Shown one piece after another: positions 1 through 7,454 of a stretch of DNA of 22,792 nucleotides. Location: NCBI GenBank assembly GCA_040902925.1, contig JBBDWJ010000198.1, positions 1 through 22,792 of the forward strand, written 5' to 3'. Below the pieces are notes generated by a model. The model did not search any database, had not been told where the DNA came from, and saw only the letters and a list, made by a program, of their open reading frames with translations. The position numbers were made by a program, and so were the translations under genes. Each line of letters starts with the position of its first letter. The stretch's first letter is position 1. This stretch comes from JBBDWJ01 sp040902925 (lineage in GTDB: Bacteria; Acidobacteriota; Terriglobia; Bryobacterales; UBA6623).

Positions 1-602
1 CGCCAGCCCGGCTTTCTCACCGGCACCAACATTCCGCCTTCGATCGCGATCGTGGCGGGAAGCTCGCCCGCGGCCACCGGAGCCGCCGATTGATTCACCG
101 CGAACGCCACACCCGTCAAAGCGACAACAGCGGCCAGGGCCACGCCGGCCTGCCGCAGCCGGGCGGGCGGCCGCGAAAACCAGGCAGCCACCAGCGCCAG
201 CGCGACCATGGCGCCGTCGCTCCAGAAAAACGCCGGGCCGACGGCGCGCTCAAGCCAGGGAAAGCAACTACAGTCAGCGCCGCGCAGCGGCTCGTAGTTG
301 TAGGCCACGTAGGCCATGAAGACCAGCAAAAGGACGGCGGAGAAATACCCCCCGATGCGGCGCCATGCAGGGATCAGAAGCAAGATTCCCGCGGTCAATT
401 CGCTCACCACGAGAGCGAGCGTCGCCGGCATGCTCAGCGACACGGGAACCAGCAACTGGGTGAGCTTCACCTGGAACGCGCTCAGGTCGGTGAGCTTCCA
501 AACACCGGCCACCAACCAGAGGGCCGCCATGAGGATTGCCGCGGTCCAGCCAACACCCGTTTTCCAGGCCGGCGTCGATTGTGTTTCGGAACGATCCTCC
601 AT
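1..602 (-). CDS. MauE/DoxX-like membrane protein (3' end outside window)
   Basis: Reading the minus strand from the ATG at 602 gives an open frame of 200 codons that leaves the window without a stop. The start has a good ribosome binding site (AGAGGA, about 7 bases upstream). The protein begins MEDRSETQSTPAWKTG and then shows about four hydrophobic segments: a first one ending in GVWKLTDLSAF, typical of MauE/DoxX proteins, a second (LALVVSELTAGILLLIP), a third (FSAVLLLVFMAYVAY) and a fourth (GAMVALALVAAWF), with a possible fifth near residue 155. Between the third and fourth lies DCSCFPW, the CxC(F) motif seen in MauE-type proteins that are linked to thiol-disulfide chemistry. I infer an inner-membrane redox-partner protein, not a known enzyme. 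The last visible part looks extracytoplasmic and may continue into another domain. Confidence 0.8.
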   Translation of the reverse strand, partial: MEDRSETQSTPAWKTGVGWTAAILMAALWLVAGVWKLTDLSAFQVKLTQLLVPVSLSMPATLALVVSELTAGILLLIPAWRRIGGYFSAVLLLVFMAYVAYNYEPLRGADCSCFPWLERAVGPAFFWSDGAMVALALVAAWFSRPPARLRQAGVALAAVVALTGVAFAVNQSAAPVAAGELPATIAIEGGMLVPVRKPGW

Positions 603-668
603 GGGAATCCTCTGCTGGGACTTCTTTCTATAGACCGCGGCTCGGACCCTTCGATAGGTCCATTTTCC

Positions 669-674
669 AGTATA
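669..674 (-). promoter_or_regulatory. Possible -10 box (TATACT) of the MauE-like gene
   Basis: The minus strand reads TATACT here, about 67 bases before the ATG at 602. I see no good -35 box at the right spacing. A short inverted repeat GGACC/GGTCC (about 645-662) lies between it and the gene. Weak, sequence-only call. Confidence 0.3.
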
Positions 675-729
675 GGTAAACCGGCGGGATCCCGAAAATG
701 AGGGCGGGCTCGGATCGCCCGTCGATTCG

Positions 730-1521
730 CTAGTATTCCGGAAGGTTCTTCAACATCGAAGCGGTTGAGCCGCCGTTGCCGAGTTGCGCGGAGTCGAGTA
801 TCTGCCGCGAGGGCTCGTGCAGCGCGCCGATATAATGTGCGTCCGAGCGGCTGGCGCCCATGAGCACGACCGTGTAGGAACGAGCCGGGTAGCGCAGCAA
901 CTGAAATTGAATCTCCGCGATTTCCGGCGAGATCCAGCGCTCCTCCTCCGGCTGGCCGAGTTTCAGTACCACGTCGTGGTAAGTATCGGCGACGCCGAGG
1001 CTCAAGTAGCGCTGATCGGCCGTATCAGACGAAGGCCGCCACAGATTCCGAAAAGGAAATTGCAGGCCCTCGAAAGCAAACACAACGACGAACAGGCAGG
1101 CGGCCAAACCCACCACCAAAGACGCCACAAGGAAGCGGCCGACCTTCGACTCGGCGGATTCCAGACGCCGTATGCTGGGGCGCGGCGGCAGAGATTCTTC
1201 CGCTGCCGGTATCGGGTGTTGCCGCGGGCGCGGCATTTCGATCACAGTACGCTGGTAAGGCCAGACTGTGCCTGCTTTGAACTCGAGCTCGCGGTTCAGC
1301 CCTACAATCAGCACCGGAGAATCGGAGCTACTGATCGAGCCTACGTAATTGCGCGGGATCCAGATTTCGTGGCCGCCTTTGCCGTTGACGACCCGTAACT
1401 CCGACCAGTTTTCGCCATCGAGAGTCCACTCGTTGTGGTCGACGTTGCGGATCGCCGGATAGAACGAAAAACTCCGCCCTTGCAGCGCTTCAACTGAAAC
1501 TTGGCCCGGGGCAGACGCCAT
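730..1521 (-). CDS. Membrane-anchored protein of unknown function
   Basis: I do not recognise a named family. From the ATG at 1521 the protein is 263 residues. Residues 1-115 are soluble and beta-rich in look (MASAPGQVSVEALQGRSF onward). A single hydrophobic stretch at about residues 130-150 (FLVASLVVGLAACLFVVVF) is a likely membrane anchor. The C-terminal part (from about LGVADTYHDVVLKLGQP) resembles in pattern the SmpA/OmlA-type fold: a 'dV...lG.P' segment followed by strands ending in a 'vvl' core. This is a resemblance, not an assignment. The frame opens upstream to an ATG at 1569, but 1521 is preferred: AGGAATGG lies just upstream and a TATACT box at 1542-1547 would fall inside the longer reading. 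It stands alone, downstream of the CHAD genes on the same strand. Confidence 0.75.
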   Translation of the reverse strand: MASAPGQVSVEALQGRSFSFYPAIRNVDHNEWTLDGENWSELRVVNGKGGHEIWIPRNYVGSISSSDSPVLIVGLNRELEFKAGTVWPYQRTVIEMPRPRQHPIPAAEESLPPRPSIRRLESAESKVGRFLVASLVVGLAACLFVVVFAFEGLQFPFRNLWRPSSDTADQRYLSLGVADTYHDVVLKLGQPEEERWISPEIAEIQFQLLRYPARSYTVVLMGASRSDAHYIGALHEPSRQILDSAQLGNGGSTASMLKNLPEY

Positions 1522-1541
1522 GAAAAGCCATTCCTGCCTGA

Positions 1542-1547
1542 AGTATA
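1542..1547 (-). promoter_or_regulatory. Possible -10 box (TATACT) for the 730-1521 gene
   Basis: TATACT on the minus strand, about 20 bases before the ATG at 1521, giving a leader of roughly 14 bases that holds the AGGAATGG ribosome binding site. The -35 region (TTTGTG with 17-base spacing) is poor. The site supports the shorter start of the gene. Confidence 0.4.
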
Positions 1548-1658
1548 GCGGTAATATCCGGCGCCACAAAGCGGGTGCGGAGCCGCGATTCTCTAGGGAT
1601 TCAGACGCGGTTTGCCTTGAGGATTCGGCTGGATCCTCGGAAACCAGGGGCGTGACCT

Positions 1659-2195
1659 TCAGCCGGCCGCGGTTTTTAGCACGGTGGAAGCGGGTTCTTG
1701 ATCAGAGTGCTCGAGCGCCCGGCCCGAGCCCAGACTTTCCGGGCGGGTCAGGTACTCCACCCACCACTCTTCCTGGCCCGGAGCGTCGAAGACCTCTTGC
1801 CAGTGGCGCATAGCGCCAGCCTGCTCCTGCTCGCCGCGGGCCTTTAGGAACTGCAAGAACGCTCCCGCGTCGTCCGCCTCGGGCAGGGTCGACTCAACGA
1901 GACTCGTGGCAACTTCACAGTCATTCATGGCGCCCAGATGATCCTGGATGCCCTTGAGGGCTTCCAGTCGCTGTTCCAGGCCGCTTCCGTAGCAGGGACG
2001 AAACAATTCCAGCGTGTAGCGGAAACGCTTTACGGCTAGACGCAGATTGTGCAGGTCTTTGACCGAGGGAGAAGACGCTACGATCTCGCGCCCCAGGTGA
2101 AAGAAGTCCGCCGCGAGCTTCGGCAATACCTGGCGGGCGCTCTCAGCGGCGGGCCGGGATTCTTCCCACAACAATTCCGGTTTTGATTCCGCCAT
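1659..2195 (-). CDS. CHAD-domain protein, C-terminal half (second half-CHAD gene)
   Basis: 178 residues, helical. Residues about 49-66 read LHNLRLAVKRFRYTLELF, the conserved helix of the second repeat of a CHAD domain (LHxxRxxxKRxRY, with the His and basic residues kept), followed by a helix typical of the family (LEALKGIQDHLGAMNDCEVA). CHAD domains are known to bind inorganic polyphosphate through a basic groove formed by two four-helix bundles; a usual CHAD domain has both bundles in one chain of roughly 270 or more residues. Here only the second bundle is encoded. The ATG lies four bases after the stop of the gene carrying the first bundle, in a different frame, with no clear ribosome binding site, so translation is probably coupled. 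Alternative: a frameshifted single CHAD gene. Confidence 0.8.
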   Translation of the reverse strand: MAESKPELLWEESRPAAESARQVLPKLAADFFHLGREIVASSPSVKDLHNLRLAVKRFRYTLELFRPCYGSGLEQRLEALKGIQDHLGAMNDCEVATSLVESTLPEADDAGAFLQFLKARGEQEQAGAMRHWQEVFDAPGQEEWWVEYLTRPESLGSGRALEHSDQEPASTVLKTAAG

Positions 2196-2199
2196 ACCG

Positions 2200-2631
2200 T
2201 CAAGCCAAGCTGAGCCTGTGCCGCCACTTCGGAAACACGCTCCGCTTGGACCACGGATGCAAACATCCCGCTAGTTCCTTCGCGGCTTGCTTTCTCTGCT
2301 TCCGCAATCCGTCAAGCACGGGACTGCCTTTGGGCAGGTTCGCCTGTTTCCCAAGATGGAGAGCGATATCGCGATCGCGCACTTCGCCCGCCACCTTCAT
2401 AACCTTCTTCAGACGCTTGCGAATCTTCTTGGATTCCTTGGAGGGAAAAAACTGTGGATAGACACTGAGGCAGCCTAGGAAGCGCCGGATCGAAACGCGC
2501 AAATCGTGGACCGTGTCAGCGCTCTTCGATTTGCGCAGCACACCCATCTGATAGGCGATGCGATCCAGCCGGGCGGCCGCCTGCATGGTGGCGTAATCGG
2601 CGATCGCTTTCCCGGCTTCCGGCTTCATCAT
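2200..2631 (-). CDS. CHAD-domain protein, N-terminal half (first half-CHAD gene)
   Basis: 143 residues. Residues about 41-57 read VHDLRVSIRRFLGCLSV, the first conserved CHAD helix (VHxxRxxxRRxR), followed by a strongly basic stretch (SKKIRKRLKKVMKVAGEVRDRD) that matches the next helix of the first bundle. The chain ends at KWRHRLSLA, where a normal CHAD protein would continue into its second bundle; that second bundle is in the next gene (1659-2195). The frame of the second half stays open through the junction, so either a single-base frameshift split an ancestral gene or the two halves are expressed as separate subunits. It lies 64 bases after ppx on the same strand, and the three genes probably form one transcript devoted to polyphosphate. 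Confidence 0.8.
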   Translation of the reverse strand: MMKPEAGKAIADYATMQAAARLDRIAYQMGVLRKSKSADTVHDLRVSIRRFLGCLSVYPQFFPSKESKKIRKRLKKVMKVAGEVRDRDIALHLGKQANLPKGSPVLDGLRKQRKQAAKELAGCLHPWSKRSVFPKWRHRLSLA

Positions 2632-2695
2632 ACGCAGCCCGATTCGAAATCATTGTGCAACATCCCGATGACGGCTGTCACGGGTCTAGATAAAT

Positions 2696-4228
2696 TTAGT
2701 GGGTTTTCGGCGCCAAGGTTAAGGGGCGGCCAAAAGTCTGCCGGAAGGCGTGGCTTACCTGCTGCGCCGCCCAGATCTCAAGGTCTGTGTTTTCAGATGA
2801 TTCCAGGTAAAGCGTGACGCCGTCAGGCCCGCTTCTCGCTTCGACTGAGCGCACTCTTTGCTGGTGGGTGCGGTCCAAACTGTCAGCCAGTCGCAACAAT
2901 GGCGTAAGGTAACGTACGGTCTTCTTCTCGGACGAGCTGAGTTGCTTGTAAGTCGAATGCTGCGTTCCCGGCAAAGACTTGCGGTGGTAGCGGCACAAAT
3001 GGGCAATGACCAGTCTTTCGCGGTCGGTGAAGGCCGGCAGGTCGGAGTTGAGAACGACATAGTAAGAGTGCCGATGATGGCGTGTGTCGCTGATGAAGTG
3101 TCCTATGTCGTGTAAGTAGGCAGCGGCTTCGAGCAGTTTGCCGTCAGCCGCGGGCAGCTCATGAAAGGCGGCGAGGCCGGCGAACAGGTGGCGGGCCAGG
3201 CAGGCGACGTTATCGCCGTGTTTGAGGGAGACGCGGTAGCGTCTGGCCATCTCGCGCACGCTGCGAAGCTGCTCGCCGTCGAGCTGCGCAATCTGCTGCC
3301 CGAGGCCGCGGCGTGCCAGGTCGGCGATGATACCGTCGCGCACGCCGGCCCGCGAGTAATAAAGGGAAGGCAGACCGAAGTCCTCCAAGACCCGCGTGAG
3401 CACCGCGCACCCCGGAATGATCACTTCCGCGCGCCGCGGCCCGATACCCGGCGTTTGCCGCCGCTGCTCGACGTTCTTGGAAGCCAGCTCGGCGTAAAGC
3501 TCGCGCAGGGCGGCGCGCGAAACGCGCAGCCGGTCCGCCAAATCGCGCTGCGGACGGGGGATGCGGTGGATGGCGCAAGCCGCCGCGGAGGCCGTGGCGG
3601 AAGTCGCGATCGTGCGGTCGGGGCGTTGCTCCTCGAGAGGCCGCCGGACCGGCGCCAGTTTTTCTCCGATGTATTCCTCGAGCTGGCGCAATTCGAGGCT
3701 GGTGGGCGGATCGTGTTTCAAAAAGACTTCCGTGAGCCGCACGGCGCCGATCTTTTGCGAATAGGCCTCGGTGATCTTGCCGTTACGGCTTAGAATCAGC
3801 TCCGCGCTGCCGCCGCCGATGTCGATGATCAGGATGGTCTGCTTAGGATGGGGCCAATCGCTCTGCACGCCGAGGTGAATCAGCCGGGCTTCCTCCTGAC
3901 CGGAAATGACCTCGACCGGCGCGCCCAATGCTTGCGATGCCTGCTCCAGGAATTCATCGCGATTGTAGGCGTCTCGCACGGCCGCGGTCGCCACGGCGCG
4001 TGCCGCCGCAACCTGATGCTTTTGGAACGCCTGGGCGGTGCGGCCCAGAAACTCGAAAACGATCGCCGAGGCTTCCGGCGTCAGCTCGCCTGCTCGAAAC
4101 ACCCCTTCCCCGAGCCGGGTAACCTGCCTGTCTTCGGCGAGGATGTGGTGCGGACCGTCCGGCGACGCTTCCGCCACCTGCATGCGGATCGAATTGCTGC
4201 CGATGTCAACGGCCCCATAGCGGGACAT
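2696..4228 (-). CDS. ppx: Exopolyphosphatase, Ppx/GppA family with HD domain
   Basis: 510 residues, close to the length of E. coli Ppx. Ppx/GppA enzymes release phosphate from polyphosphate ends or hydrolyse the gamma/5' phosphate of pppGpp. The N-terminal actin-like fold shows DIGSNSIRMQV at residues 8-18, SGQEEARLIHLG at about 109-120 (holding the family's catalytic Glu) and IDIGGGSAELIL at about 135-146. The C-terminal half carries an HD-type helical domain, with AAYLHDIGHF near residue 365 and HRHSYY and HLCRYH downstream. Start: ATG at 4228; a strong ribosome binding site is lacking, and the transcript may be leaderless. The half-CHAD genes follow directly and a divergent kinase-like pair starts 45 bases away, which favours a polyphosphate role over pppGpp hydrolysis, though sequence alone does not separate them. 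Confidence 0.92.
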   Translation of the reverse strand: MSRYGAVDIGSNSIRMQVAEASPDGPHHILAEDRQVTRLGEGVFRAGELTPEASAIVFEFLGRTAQAFQKHQVAAARAVATAAVRDAYNRDEFLEQASQALGAPVEVISGQEEARLIHLGVQSDWPHPKQTILIIDIGGGSAELILSRNGKITEAYSQKIGAVRLTEVFLKHDPPTSLELRQLEEYIGEKLAPVRRPLEEQRPDRTIATSATASAAACAIHRIPRPQRDLADRLRVSRAALRELYAELASKNVEQRRQTPGIGPRRAEVIIPGCAVLTRVLEDFGLPSLYYSRAGVRDGIIADLARRGLGQQIAQLDGEQLRSVREMARRYRVSLKHGDNVACLARHLFAGLAAFHELPAADGKLLEAAAYLHDIGHFISDTRHHRHSYYVVLNSDLPAFTDRERLVIAHLCRYHRKSLPGTQHSTYKQLSSSEKKTVRYLTPLLRLADSLDRTHQQRVRSVEARSGPDGVTLYLESSENTDLEIWAAQQVSHAFRQTFGRPLTLAPKTH

Positions 4229-4273
4229 AAGTCAAATGATATACTAGTCAGTTTCCACCTACCGTGGTCGCTG
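4229..4273. promoter_or_regulatory. Short divergent promoter region between ppx and the kinase-like pair
   Basis: Only 45 bases separate the two divergent start codons, so control elements must overlap. On the plus strand TATACT at 4240-4245 is a good -10 box about 29 bases before the ATG at 4274, but no -35 is visible. The minus strand reads TATATCAT over the same bases, very near the ppx ATG. This arrangement suggests shared control of the two transcripts. Confidence 0.4.
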
Positions 4274-5008
4274 ATGTCTGCTCCTTTCGTTTCCAACCGC
4301 TATAAAGGAAAGCTGATCGTTGTCGAGGGCATCGATGGCTCGGGCAAGTCTACCCAGATTTCGCTGCTGAGCCAATGGCTGCGATCACAAAAGCTGGCAG
4401 TGGCTTTCAGCGAGTGGAATTCCTCCGACCTGGTGAAGGGCACGACGCGGCGGGGCAAGAAGAAGCAGATGTTCACCCCGACGACGTTCAGCCTGATCCA
4501 CGCCACCGACTTCGCCGATCGCCTGGAGCGCTACATCATTCCGCTCTTGAAAGCGGGGGCGGTGGTTTGTGCCGACCGCTACGCCTACACGGCGTTCGCG
4601 CGCGATGTGGCCCGAGGCGTAAGCCGCAAGTGGGTCCGCAACGTCTACCGTTTCGCCGTGCGGCCTGATCTGGCTTTTTACTTCCGCGTGCCGTTGGACG
4701 TCGCGCTCAACCGCATCCTGGGCGGACGCGCCGCGCTCAAGTACTACGAAGCAGGCATGGATCTCAACTTGAGCCGCGACGTCGAAGAAAGTTTCCGGCT
4801 CTTCCAGAGCCGTATCCTCGATGAATACGAAGCGATGAGCTCGGAGATGGACTTTCACGTCATCGACGCAACGTTATCCATCGAAGAACAACAACAGCAA
4901 ATGCGCGGCGTCGTCATGGAGCGTATCGGCGACGCCCTGCGCAACGACATACTACGAGTGCCGGTAATTACGTCCAATGAGTTCCCCCACGCCGCTGCAG
5001 TTTTATGA
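4274..5008 (+). CDS. dTMP-kinase-like P-loop kinase, first of a tandem pair
   Basis: 244 residues. The P-loop is intact: VVEGIDGSGKSTQ with Lys25. A DRY motif (ADRYAYTAF, near residue 101) matches the NMP-kinase DR(Y/F) motif of thymidylate kinases. The usual dTMP-kinase segment after the first strand (REPGGT type) is replaced by EWNSSDLVKGTTRRGKKKQ, and the region where the LID is expected reads LKYYEAGMDLNLSRDVEESF. The protein is also about 30 residues longer than typical Tmk. So the fold is clear, but dTMP as substrate is not certain. The frame is open far upstream (to 3848) but that part is antisense to ppx; the ATG at 4274 starts just before the conserved strand. It overlaps the next gene by 32 bases. 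Confidence 0.82.
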   Translation: MSAPFVSNRYKGKLIVVEGIDGSGKSTQISLLSQWLRSQKLAVAFSEWNSSDLVKGTTRRGKKKQMFTPTTFSLIHATDFADRLERYIIPLLKAGAVVCADRYAYTAFARDVARGVSRKWVRNVYRFAVRPDLAFYFRVPLDVALNRILGGRAALKYYEAGMDLNLSRDVEESFRLFQSRILDEYEAMSSEMDFHVIDATLSIEEQQQQMRGVVMERIGDALRNDILRVPVITSNEFPHAAAVL

Positions 5009-5714
5009 CGACCCGCTGCCCGGCGTGGACACGTCCGAGTTGCAAGGCAAGCTCATCGTCGTCGAGGGGCCCGACTCGGTTGGCCGCTCGACACAGGTCG
5101 CACGGCTGCGCAATTGGCTCGAGGCGCAGGGTTACGCCGTCGTGCAGACCGGCATGGCTCGCTCGGCGCTGACCCGCAAGGGCATCCAGGACGCCAAGCG
5201 CGGCCACACGCTGGGTCCGGTCACGATGACCCTGTTCTACACGACGGATTTTGCGGACCGCCTGGAGAACGAGATCGTGCCGGCCCTGCGCGCCGGTTTC
5301 GTCGTGCTGACCGACCGCTACATCTTTTCGATCATCGCCCGCGCCATCGCCCGCCGCCAGGACCGCCGCTGGATTGAGGATGCCGCCAGCATCGCGCTGG
5401 CGCCGCACGCGGTTTACTATCTGCGGGCGCCCGTCGAAGATCTGGTGGCGCGCGTGCTCATTGGGCGCGGCGCGTTCGACTATTGGGAAAGCGGCATGGA
5501 CACGCCGTTCGGCCGCGACCGCTACGAAAGCTTCGTGAAATACCAGGAACGGCTCATTCGCGCCCTCGACAGCATGGTGGACACCTACGGGTTCACCGTG
5601 ATCGATGCCTCCAAAACGCCGGATCAGATTTTCACCCGCCTGCAGCAATCCATCAGCAAGTTGTTGGGAACCAAGAAGGGCAAGGTAGCCCCGATCGACC
5701 AGCCGACCGCCTGA
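4977..5714 (+). CDS. dTMP-kinase-like protein with Arg in place of Walker A Lys, second of the pair
   Basis: 245 residues, clearly a paralogue of the gene before it: both share GKLIVVEG at the P-loop strand, a TDFADRLE segment, a DRY motif (LTDRYIFS) and a 'W/Y-E-S/A-GMD' segment (YWESGMD here, YYEAGMD there). The P-loop reads GPDSVGRST: the otherwise near-invariant Lys is Arg37 (codon CGC at about 5085). In P-loop kinases that Lys binds the beta and gamma phosphates, so activity should be reduced or changed. I infer a regulatory or structural partner of the first kinase, or an enzyme using another donor. The ATG at 4977 lies within the end of the upstream gene (32-base overlap), which points to coupled translation. 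Convergent with the Hsp70-like gene downstream. Confidence 0.8.
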   Translation: MSSPTPLQFYDDPLPGVDTSELQGKLIVVEGPDSVGRSTQVARLRNWLEAQGYAVVQTGMARSALTRKGIQDAKRGHTLGPVTMTLFYTTDFADRLENEIVPALRAGFVVLTDRYIFSIIARAIARRQDRRWIEDAASIALAPHAVYYLRAPVEDLVARVLIGRGAFDYWESGMDTPFGRDRYESFVKYQERLIRALDSMVDTYGFTVIDASKTPDQIFTRLQQSISKLLGTKKGKVAPIDQPTA

Positions 5715-5743
5715 GAAGCTGCCCGCGAATCGGCTACGGGTTA

Positions 5744-5783
5744 GGTCTCAGTCGCGAGGGTTCGGTCTCAGTCAGTTGAGACC
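5744..5783. repeat. Repeated GGTCTCA and hairpin between convergent genes
   Basis: GGTCTCAGTC occurs at 5744-5753 and 5764-5773, and the second copy forms a 7-bp hairpin with TGAGACC at 5777-5783 (loop GTCAGT). It lies in the 90-base gap between two convergent genes and may act as a weak transcription end, but there is no T-run. Confidence 0.45.
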
Positions 5784-5804
5784 TCATTCCATGCCGCTTC
5801 TGAG

Positions 5805-7421
5805 TTAGCCGGAGGCCGCCCGCTTGCGGCGTGCACTCTTTTGTTTCGTCGGTTGCAGGGTTTGGCCGCTTGCTCTCCAACGGCCGAGCTTGAAGCGGCG
5901 TACGTAGCCGCCGCTGTGGTTCGTAATAGTGACGGCCAGCGATCCACCGGCGTCGCACGTATAGGCTTCTTCGATCTCTTGGCCGCTCATCTGCTGCGAC
6001 CGGCTCACAGCTACACCCTGCAGGTCGCCGCACTCCTGCAAGCTCGGATCGAACGGGAAGCGGATGTCGTCCCACAGCGTGATTTCCCCGATGGGCTGGC
6101 CATGCTCGGAGAGATGGCTGCACTCCAGATAGCGGAAATGACCCACGTCGTGGACCGGCCAATAGTGACGGCTGATCCTGAGCGCGTCTTCCTTGGGCCC
6201 CGGCAGGGGCGTTTCTTTCGTGAACAGAGGATCGAAAGCGATTCCGCGGCCGTCGTCCCATTCGCGCCAGACCCCGAAATATCGCGTGAAGCGGTCGCGC
6301 AAGACGTAGCCGGCCGATTCATCCGCCTGAATCGCCAGACCAATGGCCGTGGTCAGATGGCCATGCACCGAGCGGCGCACGCGGCGGCCGAAGCGCTCGC
6401 GCAGCGCCCGCGGGACCAGCGGTAGTTCACTGCCGCCTCCTGCTATGTACACGGAGTCGAGGCGCGGGCCGTCGGCGGGGTTCTCCTCAAACCCCCGGCG
6501 GGAGAGCAGACCCTCCACCGCAAGCACCGTCTCCTCGACCATCGGCTGGCAGCGGGCATAGAAGTCCTTCACCGCTACGGCAACTTCGCCCCAACCGTCG
6601 CGTACGGCGTCAAGCTCGATCACAATTTTGCGGGAGTTGGGATTGATCGCTTCCTTTTTCTCTCGACACTCCTGTTCCAGGCGGAACAATTCCGACTGCG
6701 TCATCTGGTCGCGGACGTCGGGGCCGATCGCGGCGGCATCGAGAGCCATCTCGGCCAGCGCATCGTCGAAGTCGTCGCCTCCCAGTGTCGCCAGCCCCTC
6801 GCTGCCCAGGACGGTGTGGGTGTGCCCTTCCAGGTGGACCAGCGAGACGTCAAAAGTCCCGCCGCCCAGGTCATAGACCAGCAGCAGCGAGCTCTCTTTT
6901 GCGGCCAGCGTGCCGCGGTGACGATGGCTGAACTCGATACTCGCGGCGGATGGCTCGTTGAGCAGCCCCAGGACTTCGAAACCACTGGCCCGAAACGCTT
7001 CCGCGGTGAGAAATCGTTGGTTGCTATTGGCGTTGGCAGGAACGCCCAGGAAGACATCGATCGGCTCGCCGCGTTTGCCCGGCGCGTTGGAATGGTTGAG
7101 CAGGCTTTCCTTGAAATCCGCCGTGAGCTCCTCCAGAAGCTGGTGCAGAGGCCAGGCGTGGCCGCCCACTTCGATGCGTGTATGCGGTCCGCTTTCGCCG
7201 AGCAGCTTCTTGATCGAACGAATGACGGTCCATTCGCGATCCGCCTGGAGTGAGAACGCCTCCCAGCCATAAGCGCGTTGCTCGCCGCGGACGGCGATCA
7301 GAGGCGGATACCAATCTTCCGTCGCATCGTCGTTGCGCTCAAACTGGATCACGGGATAGTTGCCGCGATCTACCGCGGCGGCAACGATGCGTGTGGTCCC
7401 GAAGTCGATTCCGAGTTTCAT
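5805..7421 (-). CDS. Hsp70-like protein with short non-canonical C-terminus
   Basis: 538 residues. The N-terminal ATPase domain (about 1-366) has all the Hsp70 landmarks: phosphate-1 loop GIDFGTTRIV (4-13), RSIKKLLG (68-75) with the Lys that acts in hydrolysis, NEPSAA (155-160), phosphate-2 loop YDLGGGTFDVSLV (183-195) and the adenosine motif YIAGGGSELPLV (325-336). The remaining 170 residues do not look like the DnaK peptide-binding domain: they are rich in Trp, Gly and beta-type patterns, with no helical lid and no EEVD-like tail, ending in a basic ARRKRAASG. DnaK has about 640 residues. No DnaJ or GrpE gene is nearby. I infer a specialised Hsp70 relative whose client is unknown. Confidence 0.88.
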   Translation of the reverse strand: MKLGIDFGTTRIVAAAVDRGNYPVIQFERNDDATEDWYPPLIAVRGEQRAYGWEAFSLQADREWTVIRSIKKLLGESGPHTRIEVGGHAWPLHQLLEELTADFKESLLNHSNAPGKRGEPIDVFLGVPANANSNQRFLTAEAFRASGFEVLGLLNEPSAASIEFSHRHRGTLAAKESSLLLVYDLGGGTFDVSLVHLEGHTHTVLGSEGLATLGGDDFDDALAEMALDAAAIGPDVRDQMTQSELFRLEQECREKKEAINPNSRKIVIELDAVRDGWGEVAVAVKDFYARCQPMVEETVLAVEGLLSRRGFEENPADGPRLDSVYIAGGGSELPLVPRALRERFGRRVRRSVHGHLTTAIGLAIQADESAGYVLRDRFTRYFGVWREWDDGRGIAFDPLFTKETPLPGPKEDALRISRHYWPVHDVGHFRYLECSHLSEHGQPIGEITLWDDIRFPFDPSLQECGDLQGVAVSRSQQMSGQEIEEAYTCDAGGSLAVTITNHSGGYVRRFKLGRWRASGQTLQPTKQKSARRKRAASG

Positions 7422-7454
7422 GAGCTGGAGGGGCTACAATTGCCGTTCTCCCGC

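Noticed and set aside
90..701. Plus-strand frame of 203 codons at the left edge
   Set aside because: It is antisense to the MauE-like gene, which has a ribosome binding site, membrane helices and a CxC motif; the plus-strand translation is low in hydrophobic residues and very rich in Arg, Gly, His and Pro.
3848..4273. 142-codon N-terminal extension of the first kinase-like gene
   Set aside because: It is antisense to the conserved start of ppx, and kinase homology begins just after the ATG at 4274.
4274..5714. Polyphosphate kinase 2 (PPK2) as identity of the kinase-like pair
   Set aside because: The position next to ppx made this attractive, but the P-loop GIDGSGKST and DRY motif are of the dTMP-kinase type, and the PPK2 motifs (EGRDAAGKG, DRSWYNRAG) are absent.
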